From Phoma sp. XZ068 (taxonomy: Eukaryota; Ascomycota; Dothideomycetes; Pleosporales; Didymellaceae), in the NCBI GenBank assembly GCA_004835665.1, contig RBKR01000014.1, positions 682,001 through 746,000 on the forward strand: DNA of 64,000 nucleotides, read 5' to 3'. The notes beneath the pieces are model-generated. The model was not told the origin of the DNA. It searched no databases and saw nothing but the letters and a program-made list of their open reading frames with translations. Positions 31,075-42,979 of this stretch are shown here, one piece after another (within the stretch, counting starts at the first letter, position 1; each line of letters starts with the position of its first letter). The translations under genes and the position numbers were made by a program.

Positions 31075-32323
31075 ATGTTCTCATCCTCTACGAAGTACGT
31101 GTAATATGTTCTCGCGATCGCGGCGCAGCTGACAGTGTGATAGGAAAGTTGTGAGGACCTACTCGCGACAAACAAAACGGCCGCTCTACGATGAAGAACC
31201 ACCCACGAAGCGCAGACGCGTCGAAGATGTCGATATTGAACCTACACCCTCAAGCACACCTGTTTCCAAATCGCCGGTTGAAATCGCGTCACCCACACGT
31301 ATAAGTTCTGCGCCTCTAAGTTCCAGCCCACAACCGTCGCTGCCGACTTTCTCAGATGCGCCGACACAAGCATCTTCTCCGTCTTCACCAGCGTTGGAGA
31401 GCTCCCCTCCGCCAGATCCTAAGAGACGACCTGTCTTCTCCTTGTTCAGGAGAAAGCTGAAGCACAGCGTTTCTGCGCCTGAAGTCTTCTCTGAACGTAG
31501 TCCCAATGCGCAAAGCCCGCCGAAGCCACTGCCGCCTCGGAAGAAGCGCATGGTGCAGATGCAGCTGGATCTCGTAGGGCAACACCGTAAGGCTTGCAAG
31601 ACTTGCGGTATGGAATACATACCGTCGAACGCCGAAGATATGGCCCTGCACAAGAAGTTTCACGCAATGAACTTCGGCGGTGTCGACTGTACAAAAGCCA
31701 TGGTTGAGCGCCTGCGACAGAAGCAGATTTGGAGCGGAGGCGAAGGGAGCTTCATCGCTATTGTCGGGCGAAAAGATGCTCTTGCACTGCGTAACAAGGC
31801 GAGCGACGTGTTGAAAGTCGTCAACACGGAGCTTGCGGCCGTGCCTATCACAGACGAGGAGCTCTGGAGTCAGACAACCTTGTCTGTAGATGCGGAGATA
31901 TCGGAGGAAGATGGACCGTCATCCGAGAAGTGCGACAGATTCAAGGTGTATCTCCATGTTCGAGGGCAGAAGTGCGTGGCAGCGTGTCTGGCTGAGAGGA
32001 TACAGCAAGCCTATACTGTCCTCGCACAAGACAAGGCATCTGAGCAACCAACAGAAGGGCTCATCAAATCGCAGAGTTCGTCCATCTCTGTGAGCACGAC
32101 ATCAGAGACCGTTCTTCTTGGCATCTCGAGGATCTGGGTTTCGAATCAGTTCCGCAAGCAAGGGCTTGCGCGGAGATTATTGGACTCTACACGTAGTGAC
32201 TTCATGTATGGGTTGACGGTTGGGAAACATCTGACCGCTTTCAGTCAGCCAACCGAGAGCGGTGGAAAGCTCGCGCGCAAGTACTTCGGAAGTGAGTCGG
32301 GATGGCATGTGTACATGGACTGA
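31075..32323 (+). CDS. eco1: ECO1, sister-chromatid cohesion acetyltransferase
   Basis: Exon 1 (31075-31094) encodes MFSSSTK. A 49-nt intron with a GTACGT donor follows, then exon 2 (31144-32323), giving 399 aa. Acetylates the Smc3 cohesin subunit in S phase. A Ser/Pro-rich, probably disordered N-terminus (about 1-140) contains basic TKRRRVED. A C2H2 zinc finger, CKTCGMEY to LHKKFH, sits at about 163-185. The C-terminal GNAT domain has SRIWVSNQFRKQGLARRLLD and ends GWHVYMD, as in Eco1. Without the small first exon the ORF has no ATG, which supports the intron. Confidence 0.92.
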
Positions 32324-32712
32324 GGAAAGATTCGGAGCGTTGGTGAGCCGTGAGCCGGGTTGTACTGGACTATATACGAGACATACGACGGTGATGCAAT
32401 ATTCGATTTGCGCTTCAGGAGGCACAGCTGGTTGCAATTTGGATTCAATAACAGCAGAGACCAATCGGAATACGCAGCTGCCGCAAGCAACGTTACCGGC
32501 CAGGCACTGTGTGATGTTGAGGCGCACGAGTCAAAATGCGCCGTAAGATGCTGTGAGATGGTGGGGTTGTCTGCGCTGTCCCTCCAGATCTGCGCCAAAG
32601 CACGTCGGCCGAGCATCAGCAGCTGCAGCACCGTTGTCGACCAGCACTAAACACACCGCTCCTCACGAGCTCCTCCCTGTACATAGAGCAATGCATTGTC
32701 CATAACTGCACC
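32324..32712. other. intergenic
   Basis: Space between ECO1 and the next plus-strand gene; no feature recognised. Confidence 0.5.
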
Positions 32713-34724
32713 ATGTCTTCTGGGAACCCTTTCCGCGCATCCCTCGCCCCCAACCAAGCTCCCTCGTCGCCTGTTCCGCGGACATCCTTCATCACTCCCG
32801 AGACAAGCAGGCCTGAGGCTGGCGCCTACGATGATGATGGTATGCCGCTGCATTGCGTTTCAGATTGCCCTGGTAGTAGTAGAGTAATGGTTACACAGTG
32901 CCTGCCCACACCGTCTCCCCGCCGCCTCGGACAAAGAAGCATGTGCGCATAGAATCCACGGCCACGTCCATCCCACCGCAACCGGACATCGCCAGTCCAG
33001 ATGACTTTCCACACACGTATTTTGCTTCCCAGCCAGCCTCGGCCCAGTATGCAGCATCTCCTCCGCCTGCACCGCCGTCTGGCTACTCGAACAGCTCTCC
33101 TGGTGCATACGCCCGTGAACCCGGACGAAGCTATGGTATAGCGACGCCGGATAACATGGCAAGCACTAGCACTGCCTCGAGGATGAACTATCCAGCTCTA
33201 TCTCCCTCCGTCGTCCCGGCGAATCCATTTGCAAAGACACTTGCATCTATGGCGCCCCAGAGGGGAGGTGGGGACCGGCCATCTGCGGAAGGAGCGGCCC
33301 CAGGCAACAACAGAGCATCCCTCGACGTGGAGAGCTTCAAGAACATGCTGTTGACAGGCAAGCCATATCCGCGCCAGGCCACGCAAGCTCCGCAGCCTCC
33401 TGCACCGAGCTCTGCAAATGCAGCTATAGTCGAGAGCGGTAGTAGCACAGACGCGTCATCAATATCCCGGCAATCCTTACTTGAACCTGCATACGAAGCG
33501 CCCGCCGAATCTCCAAGGACTTCATACGAGATGGCACGTTCAGACGAAGATGAGGTAGCGGGCCTGACACCGGGGAGGACAAGATCAAAGAGGAAGCCGC
33601 CGCCAGCGCCCACCCATCGCCATGGCAGGCTTGTTTCGCCGCGACAGCCGCAGACAGTACCGTTCGACAGCTTCGCCGCAACAGACATCGCTTCGTCTCC
33701 TGTGATCAGATCTCGAAATACGTCAGACGCGAATAAGCCGCTCCCGCCGACTCCTGTGCCGTCAGCGCCGCTACACGTTGATACCCGGGATAAGATTCGA
33801 GACAACACTTCACCACCCATTGAGCGGCTCGATGAGTCGTTGAGTCGCTCAAACTCGCTACAACAGAAGAGAGCACCTCCTCCAGTCCCTCTAGCTCGCC
33901 GCCAGAGTCAATTACGACACTCGTCGGCCGAAAGTCGATCGAGAAGCAACTCCTCTCTGACGCTGTCATCACAGCACTCTCTCGATGCGCCTACCTCTGG
34001 TGTTGTTCCTACACCTGGCGAGGTTGCAAGTAATGCAACAACCACAGCAACCCAAAAGTCCCCACCGCCTCCGCCGCCCTCAAGGCACGGAGCAAGACTA
34101 TCAGACATTGGCGCTTCGAGCGCCAATTCATCGTCCACGGAACTGCCCCAGCGATCAATCTCGAACCGGACAGCTGGCGCATCGCATCGCCCATCATCAC
34201 GTAGGAGCACATTAGAACACGAATCTGAGCTCCCTGTATCACGTACAGCATCCACAACATCGAAACGCAATAGCCTCCGCCTCGCATCGAGTGATAGTAC
34301 CGGCAGCGCCATGCCCCCACCTCCACCACCACCTCGCAGGAAGGCGGGATCCAACCGCTCAAGTCTCGACCAACAACGTCCGTATGTAGTTTCGTCATCG
34401 CCTACAGAAAGTCGGAGGACGAGTACAGAGCACAAACGTTTAAGCAGTACCGACCTACGACGCACAAGCTTGGACAACAATAGGCGGGCAAGTGGAGCCA
34501 GTGAGTATTCTCTGCGACATGAGTACACACCGACGGGGGATAAGGTCGGGAATGAGTACGCGTTGTACTCACCAAGAGAGGAAGCCGAAGATACGTTGGC
34601 AAGCGCAGGCTCGGGCGCCGAGACAGGGGAACCGAGGAAGGACTCCAACAACATTTTAGATGACATGGAGAAGTTTCAACGGGAGATCGACGAGTTGAGA
34701 AGTCGATACAAGCAGGCGGGATAG
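32713..34724 (+). CDS. proline/serine-rich disordered protein with a C-terminal coiled coil
   Basis: Exons 32713-32839 and 32899-34724 (59-nt intron, phase 1) give 650 aa. The N-terminus MSSGNPFRASL has an NPF tripeptide, a ligand of EH domains in endocytic proteins. Most of the chain is Ser/Pro/Arg-rich with several polyproline segments (KRKPPPAPTHRHG, PPPPPPSRHG, PPPPPPPRRK) that would suit SH3 or WW binding. The last 25 residues, starting DDMEKFQREIDEL, form a short coiled coil. It looks like a scaffold for actin, endocytosis or polarity, but that is inference from composition. Confidence 0.75.
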
Positions 34725-35100
34725 TGTCGCGCTTGATTGGATAACTGGGAGGAAAAGTGCTACATGAAGGGCGGCGTCTTGCATTATTATAAAGACTCGG
34801 CGTGGTCTAGCATTTTGGGCATGGGTGATTTACCACTGATGCATGCCGTGACTTTGCGATCAGGATTGACGAAGTTAGGATTCAATACGTAATCAATTGC
34901 AGCTGCATCAATATATTTAGTCAAATTGTATAGGTGCGCTCCTGCTGTGCTCGTCATTCTATGATCCTTTGGATGTAGCTCTAATAAGCTCTTGGTCTTC
35001 ACAGCAATCTGGAAGTCAACCCAGCGTCTTGAAAAACAATCTACAAAGAACGCACTCTCAACACTTAAGTCATCCCACACACTGAACTCTCGTTGTCTCA
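34725..35100. other. convergent intergenic
   Basis: 3' flanks of two converging genes. An overlapping minus ORF at 34787-35179 runs antisense into the cofactor C gene and is not supported. Confidence 0.5.
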
Positions 35101-36264
35101 TCATGCCTCCTCCGCAGGCACCTCCCTCTCCGCTTCCGGCAAAAGACTCCAATTCGGACTCTGCTCCGCCTTCAACCACTTGAAATCATCAATCTGATCC
35201 CACTGATTCTTCACCAGCCTCATCTCCTCTGTCACCAACGCCTCCGGCAACGGCGCAAACCGCACACCCTCGCAGTCCTCGATAATCGGCCGACTGGCGC
35301 AGTGCAAGTACACGTCTACGTTCTTCGCGCCGTGCATCCGGAACTGCCGCGTTGCGGCGTACAGCTTTGTGGCGTGCATGTCGGTAATGTGCGTGGCGCC
35401 TGCGACGGGCCCTGTGATGACGGTGCTGGAGTCGATGTTCTTGAGGTATAGGGCTGAGAAGGGGGAGACGGATGTGGGGGCGCTCAGGTCAACGGTGCAG
35501 TTTGTGAGGTTGGTGATTGTGCCGGAGCTGGTTGCGTGCGAGGCTGAGGCGGGCACAATGATGTGGATGGCGTTGTGGTTGTTAATGGCGATGCTTGTAG
35601 TGGAGGAGAATGAGGGGCGTCGGACGCCGCCATTTGTGTCGTCGATGCCATCGCTTACTGCTGCGGCGCTGGTTGGTAGGCCTAGAGCTGCTTCCTGCTC
35701 TTTTCGCTCACCAGGGGAGAGTCTGTCGAGCGGTGTAGGCGCAAAGGAAGAGTTTGTGTTCGACGTATCAGAGGTGATGATCGGGGCGCGGAGGCGTTGT
35801 GAGGCGGCGAGTTCAGCGGCATCAGAAATCGATATTGCAGAGGCGTTCTTGCGGGTCTTGAAGGCGAACTTCTTGGGTGGGTTGAATGTTTGGCGGATGT
35901 TTTGGAGTTTTTCAGAGAGGGCTTTGATTGCCTGAAAACGTCAATGTCATCCGGTAGAAAAGTATATAAGAGCATACCTCGCTGTAAGTTCGCTGGTCGT
36001 ATGCTGGTATGTAACTTGAAGCGTCCTTGACTTCGTGGGATAGGCGATCTATGCCTGCTAGGCAGTGCTCTACGGCGTCATTACGTTCACCGCCTCCAGT
36101 CGCTATGCTGTTCAGACGTTCCATCTGCTCTTGGAGCGCTGGAAGAATCAGCTCGGGACTTCACGCTCAACGATATACGAGCTACCTGTAACTTCATGTC
36201 GAAAATATCGAAAGAATCGATCTTTCGATTCGGCCGCGGTTTGCGTCTGCGAAGCTGCCTGCAT
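35101..36264 (-). CDS. tubulin-binding cofactor C-like protein (TBCC domain)
   Basis: Exons 36186-36264, 35978-36138 and 35101-35931 (introns of 47 and 46 nt) give 356 aa. N-terminal helices (FFRYFRHEVTALQEQMERL...GIDRLSHEVKDA) resemble the spectrin-like N-domain of cofactor C. A disordered middle is followed by the C-terminal beta-helix TBCC domain: INNHNAIHIIVPAS, then NCTVDLSAP, VITGPVAGATHITDM and RQFRMHGAKNVDVYLHC. In the family, cofactor C with D and E activates GTP hydrolysis by tubulin during dimer assembly. The catalytic Arg is likely in the RQFRMH segment. Confidence 0.88.
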
Positions 36265-37303
36265 TGTGATGAGTGAAAAGCAAATCACGGGATCAATTCA
36301 GGCCAGAGTCGGTGCTGTTCTGGTAAAATGTCTAGTCGGGGCCACAGTCTCAGTTGTAGATCGCGTGGTCGCGCGAGAGGTATCGGATGCTGGCCAGGAT
36401 GGTGGGGTACAGCTGGCGAGGAAAGCGCGACCAGCGCAGCTCGACAGGGAAATGAAGTGCATCATCATGCAAGCGCCGTGGCAATAATCGCCTGCGAACG
36501 GGCCTATTCTGGTAAGGAGGTCATGGAAGAGCTCACGCGCCAGGCACCATGTTAATAGCCGAATCGTATGTCGATGTAATGGACGGGCGGCTCCTTCGAG
36601 ACTACGCTACCCCGCAGTGCGTCACAGGGATCTCGACGCGTTCCTGGCAAGCGGGTGCCCGTGCGTACTTCGCACCAGTCCAGTGAATTGGCTTTCATTA
36701 CGACTTCGCACTTGAGTGGATGCTCGAGTTCTTGGTCTGCAGACTTTCCCGTTCTTACATTCACTGCCCAGCGCTTCACAATCTGCTTGTGTGTCGTTCT
36801 AAAATCCAGCCAATCAGTCACGCGCATTTAATCAGCCATAATGTCTCTCAATGGCTGACATACAAGTACAAGTCTACATTTAGCAGCAGAAACGCTTTGT
36901 TAGCTTCCACAACCCAAGCACCCAGTAAGGTTCAGTGGCGATCCAGTACGGTACGTACACAGCATGACAAGCTTCCAGACTATCCGTAATCGCTCCCCTA
37001 ACTTAGTGTGCTGCTTGTCGAACAGGTCACAGTATAGATACTAATACTGGCCCACGAAGGCGTTGATTTGGCTCACAACCAAATAATCCATCGAAACATC
37101 AGAGTCTTTGGCAATTGACGAGTCCTCACGCAAACCAATCTTGAGGCTGACAAGCTGTGGGCGATTAATGCTGAACTTGATAACTGTTTGTCATTTTCGA
37201 GCTTGTAGGAACAAGTAGTATGTACAAGTGTTGCGAAGTGCTCGATTCTTGTGATTCGATGTCTGCTTCTGTTGTGAACTCCAAGGAAATTGCGTATTGC
37301 ATC
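36265..37303. other. intergenic with one possible small ORF
   Basis: About 1 kb between two minus-strand genes. Apart from the ORF at 36552-36827, nothing is supported. Confidence 0.4.
36552..36827 (-). CDS. possible small protein, 91 aa
   Basis: ATG-initiated ORF with protein-like composition (HPLKCEVVMKANSLDWCEV and a C-terminus PPVHYIDIRFGY). It has no signal peptide or recognised domain. It could be the last exon of a spliced gene; upstream minus sequence has a CTAAATGTAG acceptor-like site near 36885 but no clear first exon. Confidence 0.3.
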   Translation of the reverse strand: MRVTDWLDFRTTHKQIVKRWAVNVRTGKSADQELEHPLKCEVVMKANSLDWCEVRTGTRLPGTRRDPCDALRGSVVSKEPPVHYIDIRFGY

Positions 37304-38035
37304 TAGGCCTGCGCTGCCTTTACATCGATTCCGTACTTGTCCATAAGCCTCTGTCGCCTCCTCTCCTCGTATCCGGGACCGTAGATACCTAAATGCGTCA
37401 GTGGACACCGTCATTATAAAGGCGCTGATATGCTTACCGCGGCCCTCGCCCAGCTGCTCGAGGGTTTCCGACAATGGTCGTCGGCGGAGCTTCTTCAAAG
37501 CCTCCCTTCGCTCAACCTCCTCATCGTCCATCTCGCCAGCTTCTGAGCCACGCAGACCGGCAGTGTATCTGAAAGCCGCCATGCCGGTTCCGAAGACTGC
37601 ACCAGCACCGAGCATGAAGGGCAAGCTGCGCTCTGGATATTGTCAGTCCTATCCGCACTGCGAGCTCATTCGCACGTACTGAAAATTCCAGCAGTCGCAC
37701 CAGCGGCAAAGCCAGCATAGAACTCGTTGTAGCAGTCGTCCTTCTGTTGCAGGTTGGCGGTCGCGTCGAGTGTGAATTGGTATGCGCCGCCAGCACCGGC
37801 TGTCAAGCAATTAGCTCCACCAAGCTCCAAACATGGCCAATTGGGTCGTATGCGCACCGAAAAGAGCGATTATGCCTCCCGACCGTGTGAGGATGCCCAT
37901 GGCTCCAACATTCTGCTTGCGAAGTGTGTTCTGCACACCGGCGAGGACGGCGCCAACGAGCGAGGTCTGGAGCACAGCGTTGCCTGTGTTGTGGAGGGCG
38001 TCCCGAGGATGGTAGGTTGGCTGTGTGTCGGCCAT
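37304..38035 (-). CDS. NDUFA11 homologue, complex I accessory subunit (Tim17/22/23-like)
   Basis: Exons 37858-38035, 37680-37799, 37438-37632 and 37304-37388 (introns 47-58 nt), about 192 aa. Start MADTQPTYHPRDAL in a GCCATGG context; an upstream in-frame ATG at 38116 is weaker. The membrane region has Gly-rich helices typical of the Tim17/22/23 fold: TSLVGAVLAGVQNTLRKQNV, GFAAGATAGIF, PFMLGAGAVFGTGMAAFRY. The polar tail RRPLSETLEQLGEGRG then GPGYEERRRQRLMDKYGIDV matches fungal NDUFA11 (about 21 kDa) proteins of the NADH dehydrogenase membrane arm. As written the frame runs past the expected end after YGIDV. One extra A at 37320-37322 would give a short tail and the TAG at 37304-37306, so I placed the end there with a note of frameshift. 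Confidence 0.82.
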
Positions 38036-38536
38036 GGCGGGCGGAATGGCAGTGGGTATCTCGTCTTGAGAGCTCTCGACATGGCCGTACATGTCGTTGA
38101 AGTTGGGTCCGCGCATGCCTTGGCGGCGCTAGGCCGGATTGGTGGCGCGTAGTCGGCACTGCATCATCGCCGCCGTGCATGTCTTGGATTGTCGCCAGCT
38201 GGAGAGCTTGACAAGCTGTGTGCTTCACCGTTTGCCCGGAGGAAGCTTGACGCTTGCACTTGGGCTGTTCGAGTTTCTCCGCATCCTCACTCCGTGCTTG
38301 TAGCATTCCATGATTGCTTCAACAGTACTATACTCCCGCTTTCTGCCTGCCGCCTGCACATCCATGCGCCTGCACTGCTAGACACTTTGAGTCGCACGCT
38401 GTCCGTTTGACGCTCTCCTCGCCACCGCCCCCATCGTGTCCGCCTCTTATACATTGCACCATAACTAGCTTCTACCGCTGCATCTGTGCTGCCTTCCGGC
38501 TGTGCAGTCCATTTCCCATTACTAGTTATCGCAGTC
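38036..38536. promoter_or_regulatory. shared upstream region of NDUFA11 and UBP2
   Basis: About 500 bp between divergent start codons, pyrimidine-rich on the plus strand towards UBP2. No specific element assigned. Confidence 0.35.
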
Positions 38537-41500
38537 ATGGCGCCTGGTACGGTACTCCCCCGCTGGGTGCTTGTCCCTGCTAACGACGGTTGTCACCACA
38601 GGCAAAACAGCGCCACGGCTGCTACAGGACCTTCTCACATACGATCCCCGCCGCGAAGAGCGAGCAGGCCGCAACCTCTTGACCAGCGCCCCGCCCGAGC
38701 ACCACCTGAGTAGGAACGGTATCCCCGCGGTGCCTCGAGGAAACTGCAGACATGCGCTTGTAAGAAAGGACGAGCAGAGTCTGCTGCCAGTCGCTGGTGA
38801 CAGTCACGGCCCAGTATACAAAGTCGCTTCTTACTGTCCGCAATGTCGCTGGCACATCGACGTCATTGTAGACCTGAAAGGCCAGGGTGCTGTGGGAGGA
38901 ATATGTGGGAGGCATAATGCGGAATATCCACTTCACCACTTCATATACGATGGCGATATCGACAAAGACGGCATCGGCCTCGGCGCGCAGCAAGCCCCCA
39001 GAACCTTCCACTTTCACTGCACCTCCGACGCCTGTCCAACATCGGTGCGCATAGACCTGAAACCACCGCGCTTCACAGAGCACGACCAAGAGTTGATGAT
39101 GAACAAGGCACAGCTGAGAAGGAGGTTTGAGAAAGCGAGGGAGCTCATAGGAGAGCGCGAGGGCGAGGTCATGTCTCGGAGCGTGGATGGGCCTGACTTT
39201 CTTGATACCTTTCTGAGGGACTCGCTCAATCCAGCGCCAGGCAAGACTCGCGTTCCTTTACTGAACAGGAAGTTTGCAAAGACGTTCTGGAGAGACTGCG
39301 ATTCGATTTTGACGAAACTGGGCTTCGAGTACACACTTGAGAAGAGCGAGGAAGAGGGTGGGTCAGATGTCGAAGCCTGGCACCTTCCCAAACCTGGCGA
39401 AGAACAGGATCCATTCCAGGCGACTTTGCGAACCACGATCCAGGATGCCAGATATGAACTGAATACCATGATCCTTGCCGTCCCGGAGAACGAACGCCAG
39501 AAAGTAAGACATCAACCGATGTATCCTGTTCCTTCACAAGGCGACGTTGAAATGGTATTGGCCTGCCATGACTGTGGGTTTGTCGTCCATTCTGCTTTGG
39601 TCCGTTACTGACGATTCTTACAGATGAAAAAGTAGCCGGACGAACGCGCAGCACAAGTACAACTGAAGAAGACCATCCGTAAGTATTCCGAACATTGATG
39701 CTTGATGGCACCTGACCCATAAGTAGGCATTTCGCTATCCTTGGCGCCGTTGGGGACTTCGTGGACTCGCTCATAAGCTTTGCCTACCGGCGGCAGAGCG
39801 CCGTTGACAAGGCCAACGCACCATACTATCTGGAGTGCTTCCAGGAAATTGCCATGGGGCGAAACAGCGACGCTCTACAGTACGAGGTTGCTATGATCGC
39901 TTCTCAGGACATTCCTAACAGACGCGATCTCGAATCTGCGTATCGCTCTATCGGCTTGGACCCGGCTCACAATGCTCTCCTGAGCGACGACCTCATCATT
40001 AACCAAGCCAGGTCTCGTATGCCTGACATCTCTCCATCACAGCGTGAGGAATTACGCAGGAGTCTTCGAACCATTGGAATTGCCCGGGAAAGTGACGCAA
40101 TAAAGAGAGAGGCTAGTGAATCGATCGATACGTATGACGAAGCCTTGTCTTGGCTTGAACTCGATCAGTCGCAGGCGGATGACTTCGTTCGGACTATGTT
40201 CACCATCAAAACACAAGACAACCCTTCGTGTATCGAATCGGCGCGGAAGGCGGTTTCTGTCATAGCCGAGCATCGAAACAGCGACCGACTACGGCAATTC
40301 CTGCATGAAGGAACTATGACCGAGCCCGAGATGGATCTCAGCGAAGCATACGCTTTGTTCGAGATCTCATCGATGTCCGACAGACAGAACGTCGACTTAT
40401 CGGTCTTGCAGAGCTCGATGCTCGTTGCGCCACCGAGTGACATTGCCAAGCTCGAGAAGGCATTTTCACTGATCCAACAAGATCAGGCCCAGAACTACAA
40501 CAACAAAGAAGATCGACCTAAGGAGCCAGGGTCACGAGTTAACGACTTTCCGCTGGACACCTGGCCTGTAGGCTGCCGCAACAATGGTAACACATGCTAT
40601 CTGAACAGCGTTCTTCAGTTTCTGTTCACTATCAAACCTCTGCGAGATCTAGTTCTCAACTTCGACGACTATGAACAAGATCCATCTCCCGAAGCCCTGA
40701 AAAACAAGAAAGTTGGTCGCGCGATCGTTACCCCTGGGAGAGTAGTCACTGCTCAGAAGTTCGTCCGTGAGCTACAGAGCCTGTTTCAGTTGATGATCAG
40801 GGCACCGACCGATAACGTCCTGCCCACAAAATATCTTGCTGAACTGGCACTGTGCAAGACAGACGGTACGGAAATTGAAACAATATCCCCCAAGGCTGAA
40901 GGCGAAGATGATAAAGAGTTACCCAATGGCACCGAAGCCGCTCCAGCCAACGATAGTGAATCGGCAGTCATTAGTACCGATGCCGTCATGGGCGACGCGG
41001 TCGACGTCAAGAACGATGATGAAAAGAGCGATAGTCCAGCACAGGCTACAGAAGGACTTCCTGGTTCAAATGACAAGCCATCACCACCAACTCGACCACC
41101 TCCCATTCCCCCTCGGCCAAAAGTAGAAGAATCGCAGAAGTCCAAGGACGACCATATCGCTGAGAGCGCCCGACAGCAAGATGCCGCCGAGGTCATGGGA
41201 AACATTCTGGATCTGATATCATGCGCAATCAAAGGCGATGGGCTCCTGCGTGATGGCGAACAGGAAGATCTGATTAAGAACCTCTTCTTCAGCGACGTAA
41301 CAATCGTCCGTAATACAACCAACAAGATCGAGAAGACGAGCGAACTCAGAAACCACCACCTCATCTCTGCCGGTGGGCGCGAACGCCATCTCTATGCAGC
41401 TCTCGACGATGATTTTGGTCTCAGTGAACTGGAAGGCGGTGACAGCAAATACGAGTACATTGCACAGCCGGCTCCTATACAAATTGTCAATGTGCGCCGC

Positions 41501-42310
41501 CTACAGTTCAACAGAGAGAAGAAGCAGCAGGTCCGAGATACTGCTCAACTCAGCTTAGATGACGTTCTCTACCTGGACCGATACCTCGAGGCCACCAACA
41601 CGTTATCTGGAGACAAACTCCTCCATTTGCGTCAGGCGCAGTGGGCAAAGCAGCAAGAGCTCCAACGTCTGTCAGTTAGATGCAAGGAATTGCAGGTAAC
41701 TGATATTGATAGTTTGGATCTTGCTGATGCCGTAGAAGAGACCGCAATGTTTACCGAGAGTTTCTTCGCAGGAATAGAGCAGCAAATGCTTGATTCGCTG
41801 CCAACACCGCCACCCGAGGAGCTTCCAGTGAACCTGCACGAGAGAGCGAAGATACTCAAAGCAGAGCTCGAGGAGATCAGCACCTCCATGACACAGCTCG
41901 AGTCAGACATTGATACCGTGTTCAAGCAATACCACGACCACGGTTACCGGTTGCACGCCATTTTTGTTCATCGTGGAGGCACAGGCTCGGGCCATTACTT
42001 GATCTACATCAAGGACTTTCAAAACAACACATGGCGCGAATACAACGACGAGACTGTCAAGCCATACTCTGAGCAAGACGTTTTCAAGCTTGGACCGGGC
42101 GCTCTAGCTGCTGGAAGCACAGGAATCGTGTTCGTCAAGGAGAACTCTGCCGAAATGCTTACCGAAGCGGTCTGCAGAAAACCGGATGCTGTCGCAGCAG
42201 ACAAGCCTGCGATCAAGACAGAGAACAACGATATCGAAATGACGGACTTGGCCGTGCCGAAGGCAGAATACGAGGACCTCGAGGTCATTGAAGGAATTGA
42301 GAAGTCGTGA
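38537..42310 (+). CDS. ubp2: UBP2, ubiquitin-specific protease
   Basis: Exons 38537-38546, 38602-39573, 39624-39678 and 39727-42310 give 1206 aa. The first exon is only 10 nt (MAPG); the joined start MAPGKTAPRLLQDLLTYDPR is what I expect for the family. The N-terminal region has a Cys/His-rich segment (SYCPQCRWHID, CHDY) that may bind zinc. The USP domain starts near 620. Catalytic Cys is C636 in NNGNTCYLNSVLQF and His is H1102 in GSGHYLIYIKDF. It is interrupted by a Pro/acidic insertion near 750-790 and a coiled coil near 1000-1080. Yeast Ubp2 trims K63-linked chains with the ligase Rsp5 in sorting and endocytosis. Confidence 0.93.
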
Positions 42311-42979
42311 GATTGTGTCCTTACGCAGGGAGTCTTGCCAATTCTCTGTTGTTCTGCTAATAGGAACTTGTCAGAGTTAAAGCGGCAGTCCAGGAACTCC
42401 TATCTCCAGTCGAGCTACAGGTAGCTAGAGCAGATGAGATGCGTGGCAGGGAGAAGAAGCAACTGCTCTAGTACTGGGTCTCCAACAAAGCGCGAGAAAG
42501 CAGATGTATTTACGGTGCGGGGACGGTGGGGTTGATATATGTGAAGTCTGGGACATGGCCTGGCGTTATTAGAAGGGGGTTCCGAGGCATAGCACAGCGG
42601 CATTTGCACTTGCTTTCATGGGCGAGATATCCTTTTGCTCGCGCAAGACATAGATCACATCAAATTATTGTCCATCTCTGATTGAGAGTTAACTTTGGTT
42701 CTGAAGCATTCCGTGTAAAATACCGTGAGGTATGGTATTCGGACCACAAGGACACACGCATGACATATGCTGGTGATGCGTAAGACACGTGCCTCATTGC
42801 GCCTTCTCACTAGCGTCTGGACCCTGAGCGTTCCACCACCAAAGGCGTTGGTTTCCGCGCCGGCCTCGGAAGCAATGTCTGAGGCCGACAGCACCCCAAC
42901 ATTAACCCCATAATGTCGTTCTCACCTATACACCCTCCTCCGCGACAGGACCCATGAGACCTCGACCTTTACGACTACC
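42311..42979. other. intergenic
   Basis: Between UBP2 and the Mpv17-like gene, same strand. No supported feature. Confidence 0.5.

Noticed and set aside
33908..34666. 252-codon minus ORF over the proline-rich gene
   Set aside because: Antisense of a low-complexity coding region, with no splice or start support.
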